Shown here: one piece after another, positions 15,765 to 24,795 of the stretch
Numbering within the stretch: position 1 is the stretch's first letter
Layout: the number at the start of each line of letters is the position of its first letter
Assembly: GCA_024401395.1 (NCBI GenBank)
Contig: JAKSLD010000012.1
Coordinates: 1 to 64,000 of the forward strand
DNA length: 64,000 bases
Origin: Bacteroidales bacterium
GTDB lineage: Bacteria; Bacteroidota; Bacteroidia; Bacteroidales; Marinilabiliaceae
Direction of reading: 5' to 3'
Position numbers and translations under genes: made by a program
The notes under the pieces: model-generated
Databases searched by the model: none
Seen by the model: only the letters and a program-made list of their open reading frames with translations
Told to the model about the DNA's origin: nothing

Positions 15765-18182
15765 CAAATTTGCTACCTTGATAATATCCGCAAATACTCC
15801 GCTCGCAGTCACATCAGCACCAGCACCGTAACCCTTAATCTGCATTGGATGCTGCTTGTAGTTGTCTGATGAAATCAATACTATATTATTTGAAGCATCA
15901 AGATGGTACAATGGATCTTCTTCTCCTACTTCCTTGAAGCCGATTCTTGCCTTTCCTTCTTCAAATGTAGCTACATATCTGAGCTTCAACCCCTTATCGG
16001 CAAGCGCCTTTCTGCGAGCCTCAAACTCTCCGTCAAGCTCCTTGACTTTGTTCATAAATGTATCTACTGAGTCTACATCCATATACTCTTGTGGAACGAA
16101 TGGTGTCTTGTCTATATCTGACATCTCAAGAGCATAGCCTGACTCTCGCGCAAGAATCAATATCTTTCTCGCTACGTCTGTTCCGCTAAGGTCTACTCGT
16201 GGATCTGGCTCTGAATATCCCTTTGCCTTAGCTTCTGCTATTACTACTGACAATGGCTTCTCTGCCGACAACTCTCCACAGATATAGTTCAATGTTCCTG
16301 AAAGTACGGCCTCTAGCTTCAAAATGCGGTCTCCACTCTTTATCAGGTCATTGATTGGCGAGATAATTGGAAGTGCAGCACCTACGTTCGTCTCAAAGTG
16401 GAAACGTACACCCTTGTCTTTGGCTGTCTGCTTCAACTTCTTGTAGTGCTCGTATGCTGATGACGACGCAATCTTGTTTGCTGTAACAACATTCACGTTG
16501 TTCTCTAGCATCATATCATATACTGCCGCTACATCCGCTGATGCCGTACAGTCTACAAATACTGAATTGGCAAGGTTCAAGTCTATAATCGACTGTGCAA
16601 ACTCTCTTGGTGTGGTAGGCTTGCCTTCTTGTAGCTGCGACTTAATATCCGAAAGGTCAAGACCTTGTGGATTGAGTACCATGTTCTTCGAGTTGCATAC
16701 ACCGGCAACTCTGATCATCAACTTGTCGTTGTTGCGTAACTTCTCTGCCTGCTGTGTAAGCTTCTGTATGAGTTTTCCACCTACTGTACCTATACCTGCT
16801 AGGAAGATATGCAATACTTTATATTGTGAGAGGAAGAATGAATCGTGTACTACGTTCAATGTCTTCTTCAAGTCTTCTTGCTTAACCACAAATGAGATAT
16901 TAACCTCACTCGCACCTTGGGCGATGGCATAAACATTGATACCGTTCTTGCCGACTGCATTGAACAATGTACCTGCTACGCCTGTATTGTGACGCATTCT
17001 GTTACCTACAATAGCAACAACAGCCATGTTGTTGTCTATCTTAACAGCTGTAGCATGCGATTTCTCAATCTCGTCTGCAAACTCTTCGTTGATTACTTGT
17101 GCAGCACGCTCTGCCTCGCTCTTCTCTACCACAATCGAAATGGTATTCTCTGAAGATGCCTGCGAGATGAGGATAACGTTGATGTATTTCTGTGCCAATG
17201 CACGGAACAATCGCATAGACATACCTGATACGCCTACCATCGCAATGCACTGGATAGTAATCAATGATACATTTGGAATACTTGATATACCCTTGATCTT
17301 GGTCTTCAGACTCTTGTTCTCTATCGAGTCAATACGTGTACCAGGTGCTGTAGGATTGAATGTATTCTTGATGTAAATAGGAATATTCTTCTTTAATGCA
17401 GGAAGAATTGTTGGAGGATATATCACTTTGGCACCGAAGTGCGAAAGCTCCATAGCTTCTGAATATGTAAGGTGATCCAATACGTATGCTCGTGAAATGA
17501 TACGCGGGTCGGCCGACATGAATCCGTCTACGTCTGTCCAGATTTCCAACTCTTCTGCTCCGAGTGCCGATGCAAAGATGGCTGCCGTATAGTCTGAACC
17601 TCCACGACCAAGTGTCGTAGGCTCATTATCTCTATCCGATGAAATGAAGCCCGGGAATATATTGACTCCCTTTATCTGATTTGCTATACCTTTGATGTTG
17701 GCGTCTGTCAACTCTTCTAATACCTCGTTCCTACTGCCTCTTCTCTCTGTCTTGATTAATGACTGACTGTCAATAAGATTGGCACCAGGGATAAGACGAG
17801 CAAGTATCAATGATGAGAACTTCTCTCCATAACCCGAAATCGTCTCCAGACTGCGTGTGCTCAACTCGCGCAACAAGCATACTCCTTGAAGCATATTGTC
17901 AAGTTTCGCGAATAATGGGGCTAATTCGTCGTTTACCTTCTCTGGCTGTAGGAATAACTGGGCTGTAATATTGTGATGTTTAGCGACAATCTCCTCAAAC
18001 AATGGCTTGTAATCTTCACCCTTTGCAGCGGTGCCAGCAGCTCTCAAAAGCATATCTGTGACGCCACTAACGGCTGATACTACTGCACATACTGGCTGAG
18101 CATGGTTAAGTATAATCTGCTTAACTTGTGTCATGCTGTTCGCAGTGCCCATTGAGGTGCCACCAAATTTCAGTACATTCAT
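15762..18182 (-). CDS. thrA: Bifunctional aspartokinase/homoserine dehydrogenase
   Basis: This 806-residue fusion carries the first and third steps of the aspartate pathway. The aspartokinase domain covers about residues 1-290 (KFGGTSMGTANS at the N-terminus, GRGGSDYTAAIFA near 190). Two ACT-type regulatory domains lie at about 310-460 (GVSGMSMRLFRALAQKYINV, then VAGTLFNAVGKNGINV), expected to bind threonine as feedback inhibitor. Homoserine dehydrogenase covers about 463-806 (FLAGIGTVGGKL for NAD(P), FETNVGAALPII, LSGTLNYI, YSEPDPRVDLSGTDVARK). It is the first gene of the thr run, 75 bp before apgM. Confidence 0.97.
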   Translation of the reverse strand: MNVLKFGGTSMGTANSMTQVKQIILNHAQPVCAVVSAVSGVTDMLLRAAGTAAKGEDYKPLFEEIVAKHHNITAQLFLQPEKVNDELAPLFAKLDNMLQGVCLLRELSTRSLETISGYGEKFSSLILARLIPGANLIDSQSLIKTERRGSRNEVLEELTDANIKGIANQIKGVNIFPGFISSDRDNEPTTLGRGGSDYTAAIFASALGAEELEIWTDVDGFMSADPRIISRAYVLDHLTYSEAMELSHFGAKVIYPPTILPALKKNIPIYIKNTFNPTAPGTRIDSIENKSLKTKIKGISSIPNVSLITIQCIAMVGVSGMSMRLFRALAQKYINVILISQASSENTISIVVEKSEAERAAQVINEEFADEIEKSHATAVKIDNNMAVVAIVGNRMRHNTGVAGTLFNAVGKNGINVYAIAQGASEVNISFVVKQEDLKKTLNVVHDSFFLSQYKVLHIFLAGIGTVGGKLIQKLTQQAEKLRNNDKLMIRVAGVCNSKNMVLNPQGLDLSDIKSQLQEGKPTTPREFAQSIIDLNLANSVFVDCTASADVAAVYDMMLENNVNVVTANKIASSSAYEHYKKLKQTAKDKGVRFHFETNVGAALPIISPINDLIKSGDRILKLEAVLSGTLNYICGELSAEKPLSVVIAEAKAKGYSEPDPRVDLSGTDVARKILILARESGYALEMSDIDKTPFVPQEYMDVDSVDTFMNKVKELDGEFEARRKALADKGLKLRYVATFEEGKARIGFKEVGEEDPLYHLDASNNIVLISSDNYKQHPMQIKGYGAGADVTASGVFADIIKVANL

Positions 18183-18206
18183 TTTTCAGGTATATTTTGT
18201 TGCTTG

Positions 18207-18214
18207 CAAAGATA
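18207..18214 (-). promoter_or_regulatory. -7 element for the thr operon
   Basis: On the minus strand this reads TATCTTTG, 24 bp upstream of the thrA ATG. A TTTG at 18238-18241 is a possible -33 box with a slightly long spacer (23 bp). I see no leader peptide or attenuator. Confidence 0.55.
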
Positions 18215-18311
18215 GTGATATTTTACACACATTATAGCAAAATTCACACAAAATACTAGAACCTAAATGCTCTTCTACTCCCTGTTTCTCCTTGAAGTCA
18301 TGATTGCTAAT

Positions 18312-18330
18312 TAAAAAATTGCGAGCAAAC
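18312..18330 (+). repeat. Dispersed intergenic repeat core, copy b
   Basis: TAAAAAATTGCGAGCAAAC matches the core consensus with one A fewer. It lies between the divergent thrA and lipoprotein genes. Confidence 0.72.
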
Positions 18331-18407
18331 TCTACTCTCTCTTATATCAGCCTATACTCTCTCTATATATTCTCATAGCTCAGAAACCTATTCTCATATT
18401 CATAAAA
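18331..18407 (+). repeat. 11-bp-phased array following core b
   Basis: Seven 11-bp units can be laid out: TCTACTCTCTC, TTATATCAGCC, TATACTCTCTC, TATATATTCTC, ATAGCTCAGAA, ACCTATTCTCA, TATTCATAAAA. The period is visible but degenerate. Confidence 0.5.
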
Positions 18408-18469
18408 TCAGTATAACTTTTTCCTTGGATGAACGTATCAGCGCAGAAAACAATTTACAAATTCTTACT

Positions 18470-19876
18470 ATGAAACATTTTGCCATAGGCCTCGCTTTGT
18501 TGGGCCTTATCGCATGCAACTATGCCCCTAAGAGCGGTTCTTCATCTGATTCCGTCTCTTCTGCATCAACTCCTTCTACAGACAACGATCTATTCTCTGT
18601 TCTCTATAACGAGGAGTATACCAAAACTGAAACACCAGAGAATTCTGCATTGGGTTTCTATGTATTCAACGATGACGACAATTCTCGCTGCTTCGCATTG
18701 TACGAAAGTTCTGAAATAGAACAGCATTGGGGTATCTCGGGCAAACTAATCCCTGTAGAGGGCAAAACCAACAAGTTCTCTTTCGCAGCTAAAGACGATT
18801 TCAACGGTTTTCCCGAAGTCTATAATGGTACTGTCGAGTTTTCTCGCCTTAGCAATGGCGAGATAAATGTCTCTTTCTCTAACACCGATGGCAAGGAGAT
18901 GGATTTCTTCGAATACTTCCCTAAGCAGATGAATTTCCATAAGACTACTGATCAGGACCGTAAGGATTCGTTCATAAAGGCTTTGAGCAATCCTGATGGA
19001 TGGGAATGCGCCGATAATGATGCTATATACGTGACTTTTGACCTCAATAATCCTGATAAGCTCGGCTCTGCAAGCTATTCTACCGTATCTCGCATGGATA
19101 TACATAGTTTTACTGCCATAAAGAGTATGGATTTCGTAAACCGCCGTATTGTCATGGAGTCTGTTTGCGGACGCGATGGCGATGAGACTAAGGTCGATAT
19201 GGAGTTCGAGTTGCAGGACGATGAGGCTATAATACTCCGTTTTAAGTCTATCAAAAATCATGGAGGCAATGAGCCTTCTGATTGCTACTTGTATAATGCC
19301 GATTTTTCTCTGGAACCGGTATACGGGGGCTATAGCGACGACGACCTGTATGGTGATACCGAAAATACAGAGGATCTTTGCTTTTCTCTAGAATGCTTGG
19401 AGTTTAGCACATTTGATGGTGATGCTAAATCTATCTACGATGGAGGTATACAACTTAATTGCGAGGAGTCTAACGAGGGCACTCCCGACTTGTTTTTCAA
19501 TAATAGCGGCAAACTGGCCCTCTGCTACAACTTGTCCAATGGTCAATACAAGTTCTTATACTCTGTAGTATTGTGCGAAGATGAACCTCATGGTGATGCC
19601 CCAGAGGTCATGTACTATAATGCGTGCGTAGTCATCAGCAATAATGATGGAATTATAGCCTACCACCCTACTTTGGTTTGGTACTATAGCGAGGGCTTAT
19701 GGACTCCTGAACCTCGCCTCGCAAGTTTTAACCCAGCGGAGAATACACTCGTTATCGGTTGCGTCTCTCAGGGTATAGACGGACAGGGAGCTCGTACTTA
19801 TGTCATCGACAAAAACAATGATATCAAAATCGCCTACCCTAGCATCCAGATTCCTGGCGTAGAAGATTTCGATTAG
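18470..19876 (+). CDS. Secreted lipoprotein of unknown function
   Basis: The product is 468 residues from the ATG at 18470 (MKHFAIGLALLGLIAC), which gives a clear lipoprotein signal with LIAC as the lipobox. The in-frame TTG 45 bp upstream would spoil the signal peptide. The mature protein starts with a Ser-rich linker (KSGSSSDSVSSASTPS) and is acidic and beta-rich. The acidic segment YSDDDLYGDTENTEDL near residue 300 separates two halves. I do not recognise a domain. It is followed by an intrinsic terminator and then by the GH43-like gene, so both may serve the cell surface. The function is unknown. Confidence 0.78.
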   Translation: MKHFAIGLALLGLIACNYAPKSGSSSDSVSSASTPSTDNDLFSVLYNEEYTKTETPENSALGFYVFNDDDNSRCFALYESSEIEQHWGISGKLIPVEGKTNKFSFAAKDDFNGFPEVYNGTVEFSRLSNGEINVSFSNTDGKEMDFFEYFPKQMNFHKTTDQDRKDSFIKALSNPDGWECADNDAIYVTFDLNNPDKLGSASYSTVSRMDIHSFTAIKSMDFVNRRIVMESVCGRDGDETKVDMEFELQDDEAIILRFKSIKNHGGNEPSDCYLYNADFSLEPVYGGYSDDDLYGDTENTEDLCFSLECLEFSTFDGDAKSIYDGGIQLNCEESNEGTPDLFFNNSGKLALCYNLSNGQYKFLYSVVLCEDEPHGDAPEVMYYNACVVISNNDGIIAYHPTLVWYYSEGLWTPEPRLASFNPAENTLVIGCVSQGIDGQGARTYVIDKNNDIKIAYPSIQIPGVEDFD

Positions 19877-19901
19877 CAATTAGCTTATACATATAATGTA
19901 T

Positions 19902-19937
19902 GGCTGTGTCTGAAATAATGACACAGCCTCTTTTTTT
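19902..19937 (+). terminator. Intrinsic terminator after the lipoprotein gene
   Basis: The arms GGCTGTGTC (19902-19910) and GACACAGCC (19920-19928) form a 9-bp stem followed by TCTTTTTTT. Nearly the same stem recurs after the next gene. Confidence 0.82.
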
Positions 19938-19994
19938 CTCATCATTTCCACCTCTATACATCTTTTTTACCCCTCTTATTATTGTCCGTTTTAC

Positions 19995-20002
19995 TACTTT
20001 TG
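19995..20002 (+). promoter_or_regulatory. Possible -7 element for the GH43-like gene
   Basis: TACTTTTG matches TAnnTTTG 34 bp upstream of the ATG at 20037. No -33 box is evident. Confidence 0.4.
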
Positions 20003-20036
20003 AGCGTTGAATAATCATTAGTAATAATATAACTGC

Positions 20037-21173
20037 ATGTCCAAATCTTTATTTCTTGCCGCAGCATCGTTGCTCGCTCTCTCTGCTTGCAATAGTGGCA
20101 CCAACACCCCTAAAGTGCCTGCCGAGTCTGATATGGGGGCTTATCTGATGGTCTACCATAAGGATGCCGACCACTCTCTCCACATGGCTCTTAGCTATGA
20201 TGGCTATAAATGGTCTTCTTTGCGTGATGACAAGGCTATCATCTGTGGAGATACTATAGCTTCTCAGCATGGTATCCGCGACCCTCATATCTTCCGTGGA
20301 CCTGATGGCGCTTTTTATCTGGCTATGACGGATCTCCACATCTTCTCTCAGGAGCGAATGAAGGACAACCCTATGTTCTCCAAAATTTCTGAATACCGTA
20401 CCACCCAATGGGAACGCGATGATATGTATGGCTGGGGTAATAACCACGCCTTGGTTCTCATGAAATCGTACGACCTCATCAACTGGACTCGCACAAATCT
20501 CGATTTCGCGAACCTATCTTCTCCTACTGGTCTGTCTGATGAGAATGGCAATCCTTACCCTTGGAGCGAGGCTGGCTGTGTATGGGCTCCTGAAATTGTC
20601 TACGACTACGAGGCTGGACATATCATGATTCACTTTACTGTCCGTATGCGTAATGATATGTGCGTAATCTTCTACGCTTACGTAAATGACGATTTCAATA
20701 AGCTTATATCTGAACCTAAAATCCTTTTCATGTCTCCTCTTGGCGAGAATGGCAAACCTAAGTTCACTGTCATAGATTCTGATATAATTAAGGTGGGCGA
20801 CCTCTACCATCTCTTTGTAGTAAGCCACGAGGGACCTGCTTGTCCTAAGCATGCTACTAGCAAAAACGTAACGGGTCCTTATGAATTTGACAATAATTAC
20901 TATGACGGCGAACCTGAAATACATGAGGCGCCTAACTGCTGGAAACGCCTTGGCGAGAATAAATGGGTTCTTATGTACGACAATTACCATCGTAACCCTG
21001 CTAACTTCGGCTTTGTCGAAACTACGGATTTCATCTCTTTCAAGCCTATAGGTTATTTCGACGAGGAAGGATGTCCTATGACTCGTACTAATTTCGAGGC
21101 TCAGAAGCATGGCGCAGTTACTCACCTCACAGTAGAGGAGGCAAAAAAACTTGAGGCCTACTACAATAAGTAA
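20037..21173 (+). CDS. GH43-like glycosidase lipoprotein
   Basis: This 378-residue protein has a lipoprotein signal (MSKSLFLAAASLLALSAC). The mature part resembles the five-bladed propeller of glycoside hydrolase family 43/62. Blade 1 (YLMVYHKDADHSLHMALSYD) leads to GIRDPHIFRGPDGAFYLAMT (candidate acidic residue in RDPH), later WAPEIVYDYEAGHIMIHFT, FTVIDSDIIKVGDLYHLF and EAPNCWKRLGENKWVLMYD, whose Glu is a candidate general acid. Family members cleave arabinose- or xylose-containing glycans. The substrate cannot be told from sequence. It has its own terminator and no neighbouring SusC/SusD pair. Confidence 0.82.
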   Translation: MSKSLFLAAASLLALSACNSGTNTPKVPAESDMGAYLMVYHKDADHSLHMALSYDGYKWSSLRDDKAIICGDTIASQHGIRDPHIFRGPDGAFYLAMTDLHIFSQERMKDNPMFSKISEYRTTQWERDDMYGWGNNHALVLMKSYDLINWTRTNLDFANLSSPTGLSDENGNPYPWSEAGCVWAPEIVYDYEAGHIMIHFTVRMRNDMCVIFYAYVNDDFNKLISEPKILFMSPLGENGKPKFTVIDSDIIKVGDLYHLFVVSHEGPACPKHATSKNVTGPYEFDNNYYDGEPEIHEAPNCWKRLGENKWVLMYDNYHRNPANFGFVETTDFISFKPIGYFDEEGCPMTRTNFEAQKHGAVTHLTVEEAKKLEAYYNK

Positions 21174-21200
21174 AAATCTCTGTTTTACTATCAGCTATAA

Positions 21201-21240
21201 AGAGGCTGTGTCAAATTACCGACACAGCCTCTATTTCTTT
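21201..21240 (+). terminator. Terminator after the GH43-like gene
   Basis: The arms AGAGGCTGTGTC (21201-21212) and GACACAGCCTCT (21221-21232) pair over 12 bp and are followed by ATTTCTTT. The stem core GGCTGTGTC is identical to that of the terminator at 19902. Confidence 0.78.
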
Positions 21241-21248
21241 CATTATTT

Positions 21249-21266
21249 GAAAAAATTACGATGAAC
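21249..21266 (+). repeat. Dispersed intergenic repeat core, copy i (GATGAAC variant)
   Basis: GAAAAAATTACGATGAAC is the most divergent core. It and copy e share the next unit (AAGGGTGYTCT). Confidence 0.55.
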
Positions 21267-21321
21267 AAGGGTGTTCTTTTGGTCTAGCATAGGTCTAGCA
21301 TAGGTCTCGTGTAGGTATAGT
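21267..21321 (+). repeat. 11-bp-phased array following core i
   Basis: Units of 11 bp: AAGGGTGTTCT, TTTGGTCTAGC, ATAGGTCTAGC, ATAGGTCTCGT, GTAGGTATAGT. The middle three share ATAGGTCT or close variants. Confidence 0.7.
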
Positions 21322-21339
21322 GGATAAAAACGAGGAATC

Positions 21340-21428
21340 CCCCAAATCCCCTAAATCTGCGTGAGAAAATAAAAAAAATCCGCTTGCCCCTAAAATCCCC
21401 TAAATCCGTTGAATCTGTGTGAGAAAAA
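21340..21428. repeat. Imperfect direct repeat with CCCCTAAATC...GTGAGAAAA
   Basis: Two segments (about 21341-21368 and 21389-21426) share CCCCTAAATC, a CTG(C/T)GTGAGAAAA end and flanking A-runs. They lie between convergent genes, downstream of the 11-bp array. They are probably part of the same decaying repeat region. Confidence 0.5.
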
Positions 21429-21431
21429 CAA

Positions 21432-21466
21432 CAAAAAACGGCTGCAACTATTTCTAGTCACAACCG
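21432..21466 (-). terminator. Terminator downstream of serA
   Basis: On the minus strand a 10-bp stem with three G-U pairs (arms at 21457-21466 and 21439-21448) is followed by TTTTTTG at 21432-21438. It is about 85 bp beyond the serA stop. Confidence 0.62.
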
Positions 21467-21499
21467 CTTTCGATTTCCTACCCTAACGAATTCCCGTTA

Positions 21500-21533
21500 C
21501 TTGGACAGTCCAAGCTAGGAATTAGGAATTAGG
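21500..21533. repeat. Inverted repeat and AATTAGG direct repeats near serA end
   Basis: CTTGGAC-A-GTCCAAG (21500-21514) is a perfect 7-bp inverted repeat. It is followed by TAGGAATTAGGAATTAGG, matching the motif at the thrA stop. Confidence 0.5.
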
Positions 21534-21551
21534 TACTGGAAATTATTATTC

Positions 21552-22475
21552 TTACTTATTCAAACGGAACTTCTCGTTACCGTTCTTGATGTAATCTACA
21601 ATCTGCTTTGCAGCTGCAATACCTGCGTTGATGTTTGCCTCAGCTGTCTGAGCACCCATCTTCTTAGGTGTCGAGAAGTAACGTGTAGGGAACTGTGCCT
21701 TGAAATCTGCATCTGCAGCAGGCATAATGTCTGTTACATAACGCAAATCCTCACGCTCTGCCATCAAAGCGAGAAGCTCAGCCTCGTTGATAACTTCCTT
21801 ACGTGCTGTATTTACAAGAACTGCACCCTTAGGCATCTTTGAAACGAGCGCCTTGTTGATCGAGTTCTTTGTCTCTGCTGTTGCAGGAATATGGAGAGAT
21901 ACGAACTGACATGTAGAGTAAAGCTCCTCAACTGACGAACAAGCCTTAACACCTGCAGCCTCAATAGCCTCCTTAGGACAGAATGCATCGTATGCATAAA
22001 CTTCCATACCGAAGCCCTTAGCAACACGTGCTACATTTCTACCTACGTTACCGAATGCATGGATACCGAGCTTCTTGCCCATCAACTCTGTACCGCTTGT
22101 ACCATTGTACATATTACGTACACAGTATACCATCAAGCCAAGTGCCAACTCTGCTACAGCATTAGCATTCTGACCTGGTGTATTCATTGCACATACGTTG
22201 TGTGCTGTTGCAGCAGCAAGGTCGATATTATCAAAACCAGCACCTGCACGTACAACAATCTTCAACTGCTTTGCTGCATCCAAAACCTCAGCATCAACAA
22301 TGTCTGAACGGATGATAAGTGCGTCAGCATCAGCTACTGCAGCCAAAAGTTCTGCCTTAGCTGTATATTTCTCCAAGAGAGCAAGCTGGAAGCCAGCCTC
22401 TTCTACTACTTTCTTGATACCATCTACAGCTACCTTTGCAAAAGGCTTCTCTGTAGCTACCAATACCTTTGTCAT
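21552..22475 (-). CDS. serA: D-3-phosphoglycerate dehydrogenase
   Basis: The product is 307 residues from the ATG at 22475 (MTKVLVATEKPFAKVAVDGI). A longer frame to 22526 starts with a non-ATG codon and overlaps the terminator between serC and serA. It oxidises 3-phosphoglycerate to 3-phosphohydroxypyruvate, the first step of serine synthesis. The D-2-hydroxyacid dehydrogenase fold is clear: substrate loop VVRAGAGFDNIDL, NAD-binding GKKLGIHAFGNVGRNVARVA, then LHIPATAETKNSINK and VLVNTARKEVINE. There is no C-terminal ACT domain, so this is the short form typical of many Bacteroidetes. It lies downstream of serC. Confidence 0.94.
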   Translation of the reverse strand: MTKVLVATEKPFAKVAVDGIKKVVEEAGFQLALLEKYTAKAELLAAVADADALIIRSDIVDAEVLDAAKQLKIVVRAGAGFDNIDLAAATAHNVCAMNTPGQNANAVAELALGLMVYCVRNMYNGTSGTELMGKKLGIHAFGNVGRNVARVAKGFGMEVYAYDAFCPKEAIEAAGVKACSSVEELYSTCQFVSLHIPATAETKNSINKALVSKMPKGAVLVNTARKEVINEAELLALMAEREDLRYVTDIMPAADADFKAQFPTRYFSTPKKMGAQTAEANINAGIAAAKQIVDYIKNGNEKFRLNK

Positions 22476-22506
22476 ATCTTGAATATATTGTTTACTTATA
22501 AATAAA

Positions 22507-22530
22507 AGGCGTGATCCTAAAACCACGCCT
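22507..22530 (-). terminator. Terminator between serC and serA
   Basis: The arms AGGCGTG and CACGCCT pair around a 10-nt loop. On the minus strand TTTTATTT follows. It may uncouple serA from serC transcription or limit read-through. Confidence 0.7.
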
Positions 22531-22550
22531 ATATGTATCTTATAATTCTA

Positions 22551-23627
22551 TTAATGCTTCTTCTCGAATTCCTTCATTGCTGCTATCAAAGCATCTACGC
22601 TCTCCTCTGGAAGTGCGTTGTATGTTGATGCACGGAAACCACCTACTGAACGGTGACCCTTGATACCAACCATACCCTGTGACTTAGCAAACTCCATGAA
22701 GTCGTTCTCGAGCTCCTTGTAGTTGTCATTCATGACGAAGCAGATGTTCATACGTGAACGATCCTCATGATCTTCTACTGTAGCCTTGAAGAATGGGTTG
22801 CGGTCAATCTCTGTGTAGAGCTTGTCCGACTTAACGATAGCTCTGCGCTCCATCTCCTTAACACCACCTTCAGCCTTCAACCACTTCAATGTCTGGAGTG
22901 CGCCGAATACTGATACACATGGAGGTGTATTGAACATTGAACCGCCCTCAATATGTGTACGGTAATCCAACATTGTTGGGATTGGACGATTTACCTTACC
23001 AAGTGCGTCTTGCTTTACAATAGCAAATGTCACACCAGCAGGAGCCAAGTTCTTCTGAGCGCCACCATAGATGATAGAGTACTTAGAAACATCAATTGGA
23101 CGGCTGAAGATATCTGATGACATATCAGCTACCAATGGTACCTTTACGTCTGGATCCTTGCGAATCTCTGTACCGTAAATTGTATTATTTGATGTATAGT
23201 GGAAATAATCTACATCTGTAGGAACCTTAGCCTCAAAGCCCTTAGGAATATAGCAGAATGTCTTATCCTCTGAAGATGCTACCTCTACTACTTCGCCAAA
23301 CATAGCTGCCTCTTTCTGTGCCTTCTTAGCCCAAACACCTGTCTTGAGGTATGCAGCCTTTGTATTGAGGATGTTGTAAGGTACCATGCAGAACTGGAGG
23401 CTTGCACCACCACCCACAAAAACAACCTCATAACCAGCAGGAACGTCGAGTAGCTCCTTTACCAATGCTGTAGCCTCATCCATTACAGCCTGAAACTCCT
23501 TGGAACGATGGGATATCTCTAGTAACGACAATCCTGTTCCTGCGAAGTCGAGTATTGCATCGGCTGTGTTCTTGATTGTGTACTGAGGCAAAATAGATGG
23601 CCCAGCGTAAAAGTTGTGCTTTTTCAT
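22551..23627 (-). CDS. serC: Phosphoserine aminotransferase
   Basis: This 358-residue PLP enzyme transfers an amino group from glutamate to 3-phosphohydroxypyruvate (second step of serine synthesis) and can also act in pyridoxal phosphate synthesis. Signatures include the N-terminal [64 protein letters not shown] followed by QKN (the Lys forms the PLP aldimine), and the C-terminal [17 protein letters not shown]. It is upstream of serA in the same direction. A TACCTTTG -7 box lies at 23678-23685. Confidence 0.96.
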   Translation of the reverse strand: MKKHNFYAGPSILPQYTIKNTADAILDFAGTGLSLLEISHRSKEFQAVMDEATALVKELLDVPAGYEVVFVGGGASLQFCMVPYNILNTKAAYLKTGVWAKKAQKEAAMFGEVVEVASSEDKTFCYIPKGFEAKVPTDVDYFHYTSNNTIYGTEIRKDPDVKVPLVADMSSDIFSRPIDVSKYSIIYGGAQKNLAPAGVTFAIVKQDALGKVNRPIPTMLDYRTHIEGGSMFNTPPCVSVFGALQTLKWLKAEGGVKEMERRAIVKSDKLYTEIDRNPFFKATVEDHEDRSRMNICFVMNDNYKELENDFMEFAKSQGMVGIKGHRSVGGFRASTYNALPEESVDALIAAMKEFEKKH

Positions 23628-23677
23628 TGCTTGTGAGTTTTTATTTCTGTTTTTTATTACTTCTACTTAAAGTGACG

Positions 23678-23685
23678 CAAAGGTA
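23678..23685 (-). promoter_or_regulatory. -7 element for serC
   Basis: On the minus strand this reads TACCTTTG, 51 bp upstream of the serC ATG. A TTTG at 23711-23714 is rather far for a -33 box. Confidence 0.5.
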
Positions 23686-23757
23686 ACAATTATTGAGAGA
23701 TATTATACCTCAAAATGTTAATATTTGCACGAAAGTGTACATATTTAAGTATTACAC

Positions 23758-24756
23758 TTAATTGTAAAATGTCTGCTTGAATGCCTCATACTTAGGGTCT
23801 TTCTTCACATATTTCATCCACAACCCTGTGAGGAACCCCATTCCATAGCCCGTAAGCTGAATAAAACTGGCTACAATACTGAGCAATGCTACTAATACCC
23901 TGCCTGTCGATATCCATGATAAAATAAATACCAATAGGAAATACACTGGATAAATATAGAAGAATGCCTTGTGTACTAGAATACCGAATACTATCGACAA
24001 TGGTATGCCTAATAAAAATAATGTAGGCAGTATGTGAACCAACTGCAACGCTCCTTTGTGTCTCGCGGCTATCTGAATGCGCGCACTTCCTGATGAGAAT
24101 ACTTGCTTGAAGAACGACTTGAAGTTGGTCCTCCTCTTGTGATACACGAATGTCTCTGATACAAGTCCTATCCTATGCCCTGCCTCTAGTACCTTCATCG
24201 AAAAGTCTATATCTTCTCCATATCGCATATCTGAGAAACCGCCGACTTCTTCAAACAATACTTTCAATACGCCAAGGTTGAACGATCGTGGATAGAATTT
24301 GTCTACCTTCACTTGCGACCCTCTGATTCCACCTGTCGTCAGAAACGATGTCATCGAATATGATATGGCTTTCTGTGTCTCTGAGAAGAATTTATGCGCC
24401 TTGTCTGGTCCGCCGAAACACCCTAACGGATCTCTGCGAAGATGGTCCATAGCTCTCTGAAGATAGTCTGACGGCAATACACAGTCTGAATCGAAGAATA
24501 TAAGGTACTCTCCTACTGCTGTCCTGGCTCCTGTATTACGCGCACCCCCAGGTCCCATATTCTCTTGCTTGATATACTTCAGATCTAGCTGATTCTTGTA
24601 TGGCTCTATCTCATTCTCACAGGTAATCGTCGAACCGTCTTCTACCACAATAACTTCCATCTCATTATGCAGCGACTGCATAGTGAGGGAATCCAACAAC
24701 TCTACGACCTCTTCAGGACGATTGTATACTGGTATTATTATTGAGAACTTTGGCAT
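23758..24756 (-). CDS. Family 2 glycosyltransferase, membrane-anchored
   Basis: This 332-residue protein has a GT-A type catalytic domain at about residues 1-230: IIIPVYNRPEEV, VIVVEDGSTITCE, GPGGARNTGA, and the metal-binding DSDCVLPSD (Asp-x-Asp). The ED acceptor motif is in MRYGEDIDFSMKVLEAG. Two to three C-terminal membrane segments follow (about 235-320). It should transfer a sugar from an activated donor to an envelope acceptor on the cytoplasmic side. The sugar and acceptor are unknown. It lies upstream of serC in map order and just after pgpH, with 39 bp between them. Confidence 0.88.
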   Translation of the reverse strand: MPKFSIIIPVYNRPEEVVELLDSLTMQSLHNEMEVIVVEDGSTITCENEIEPYKNQLDLKYIKQENMGPGGARNTGARTAVGEYLIFFDSDCVLPSDYLQRAMDHLRRDPLGCFGGPDKAHKFFSETQKAISYSMTSFLTTGGIRGSQVKVDKFYPRSFNLGVLKVLFEEVGGFSDMRYGEDIDFSMKVLEAGHRIGLVSETFVYHKRRTNFKSFFKQVFSSGSARIQIAARHKGALQLVHILPTLFLLGIPLSIVFGILVHKAFFYIYPVYFLLVFILSWISTGRVLVALLSIVASFIQLTGYGMGFLTGLWMKYVKKDPKYEAFKQTFYN

Positions 24757-24795
24757 CTTTACTATGGGTTTTGTATTCTAATCTCCATCTCCCAC

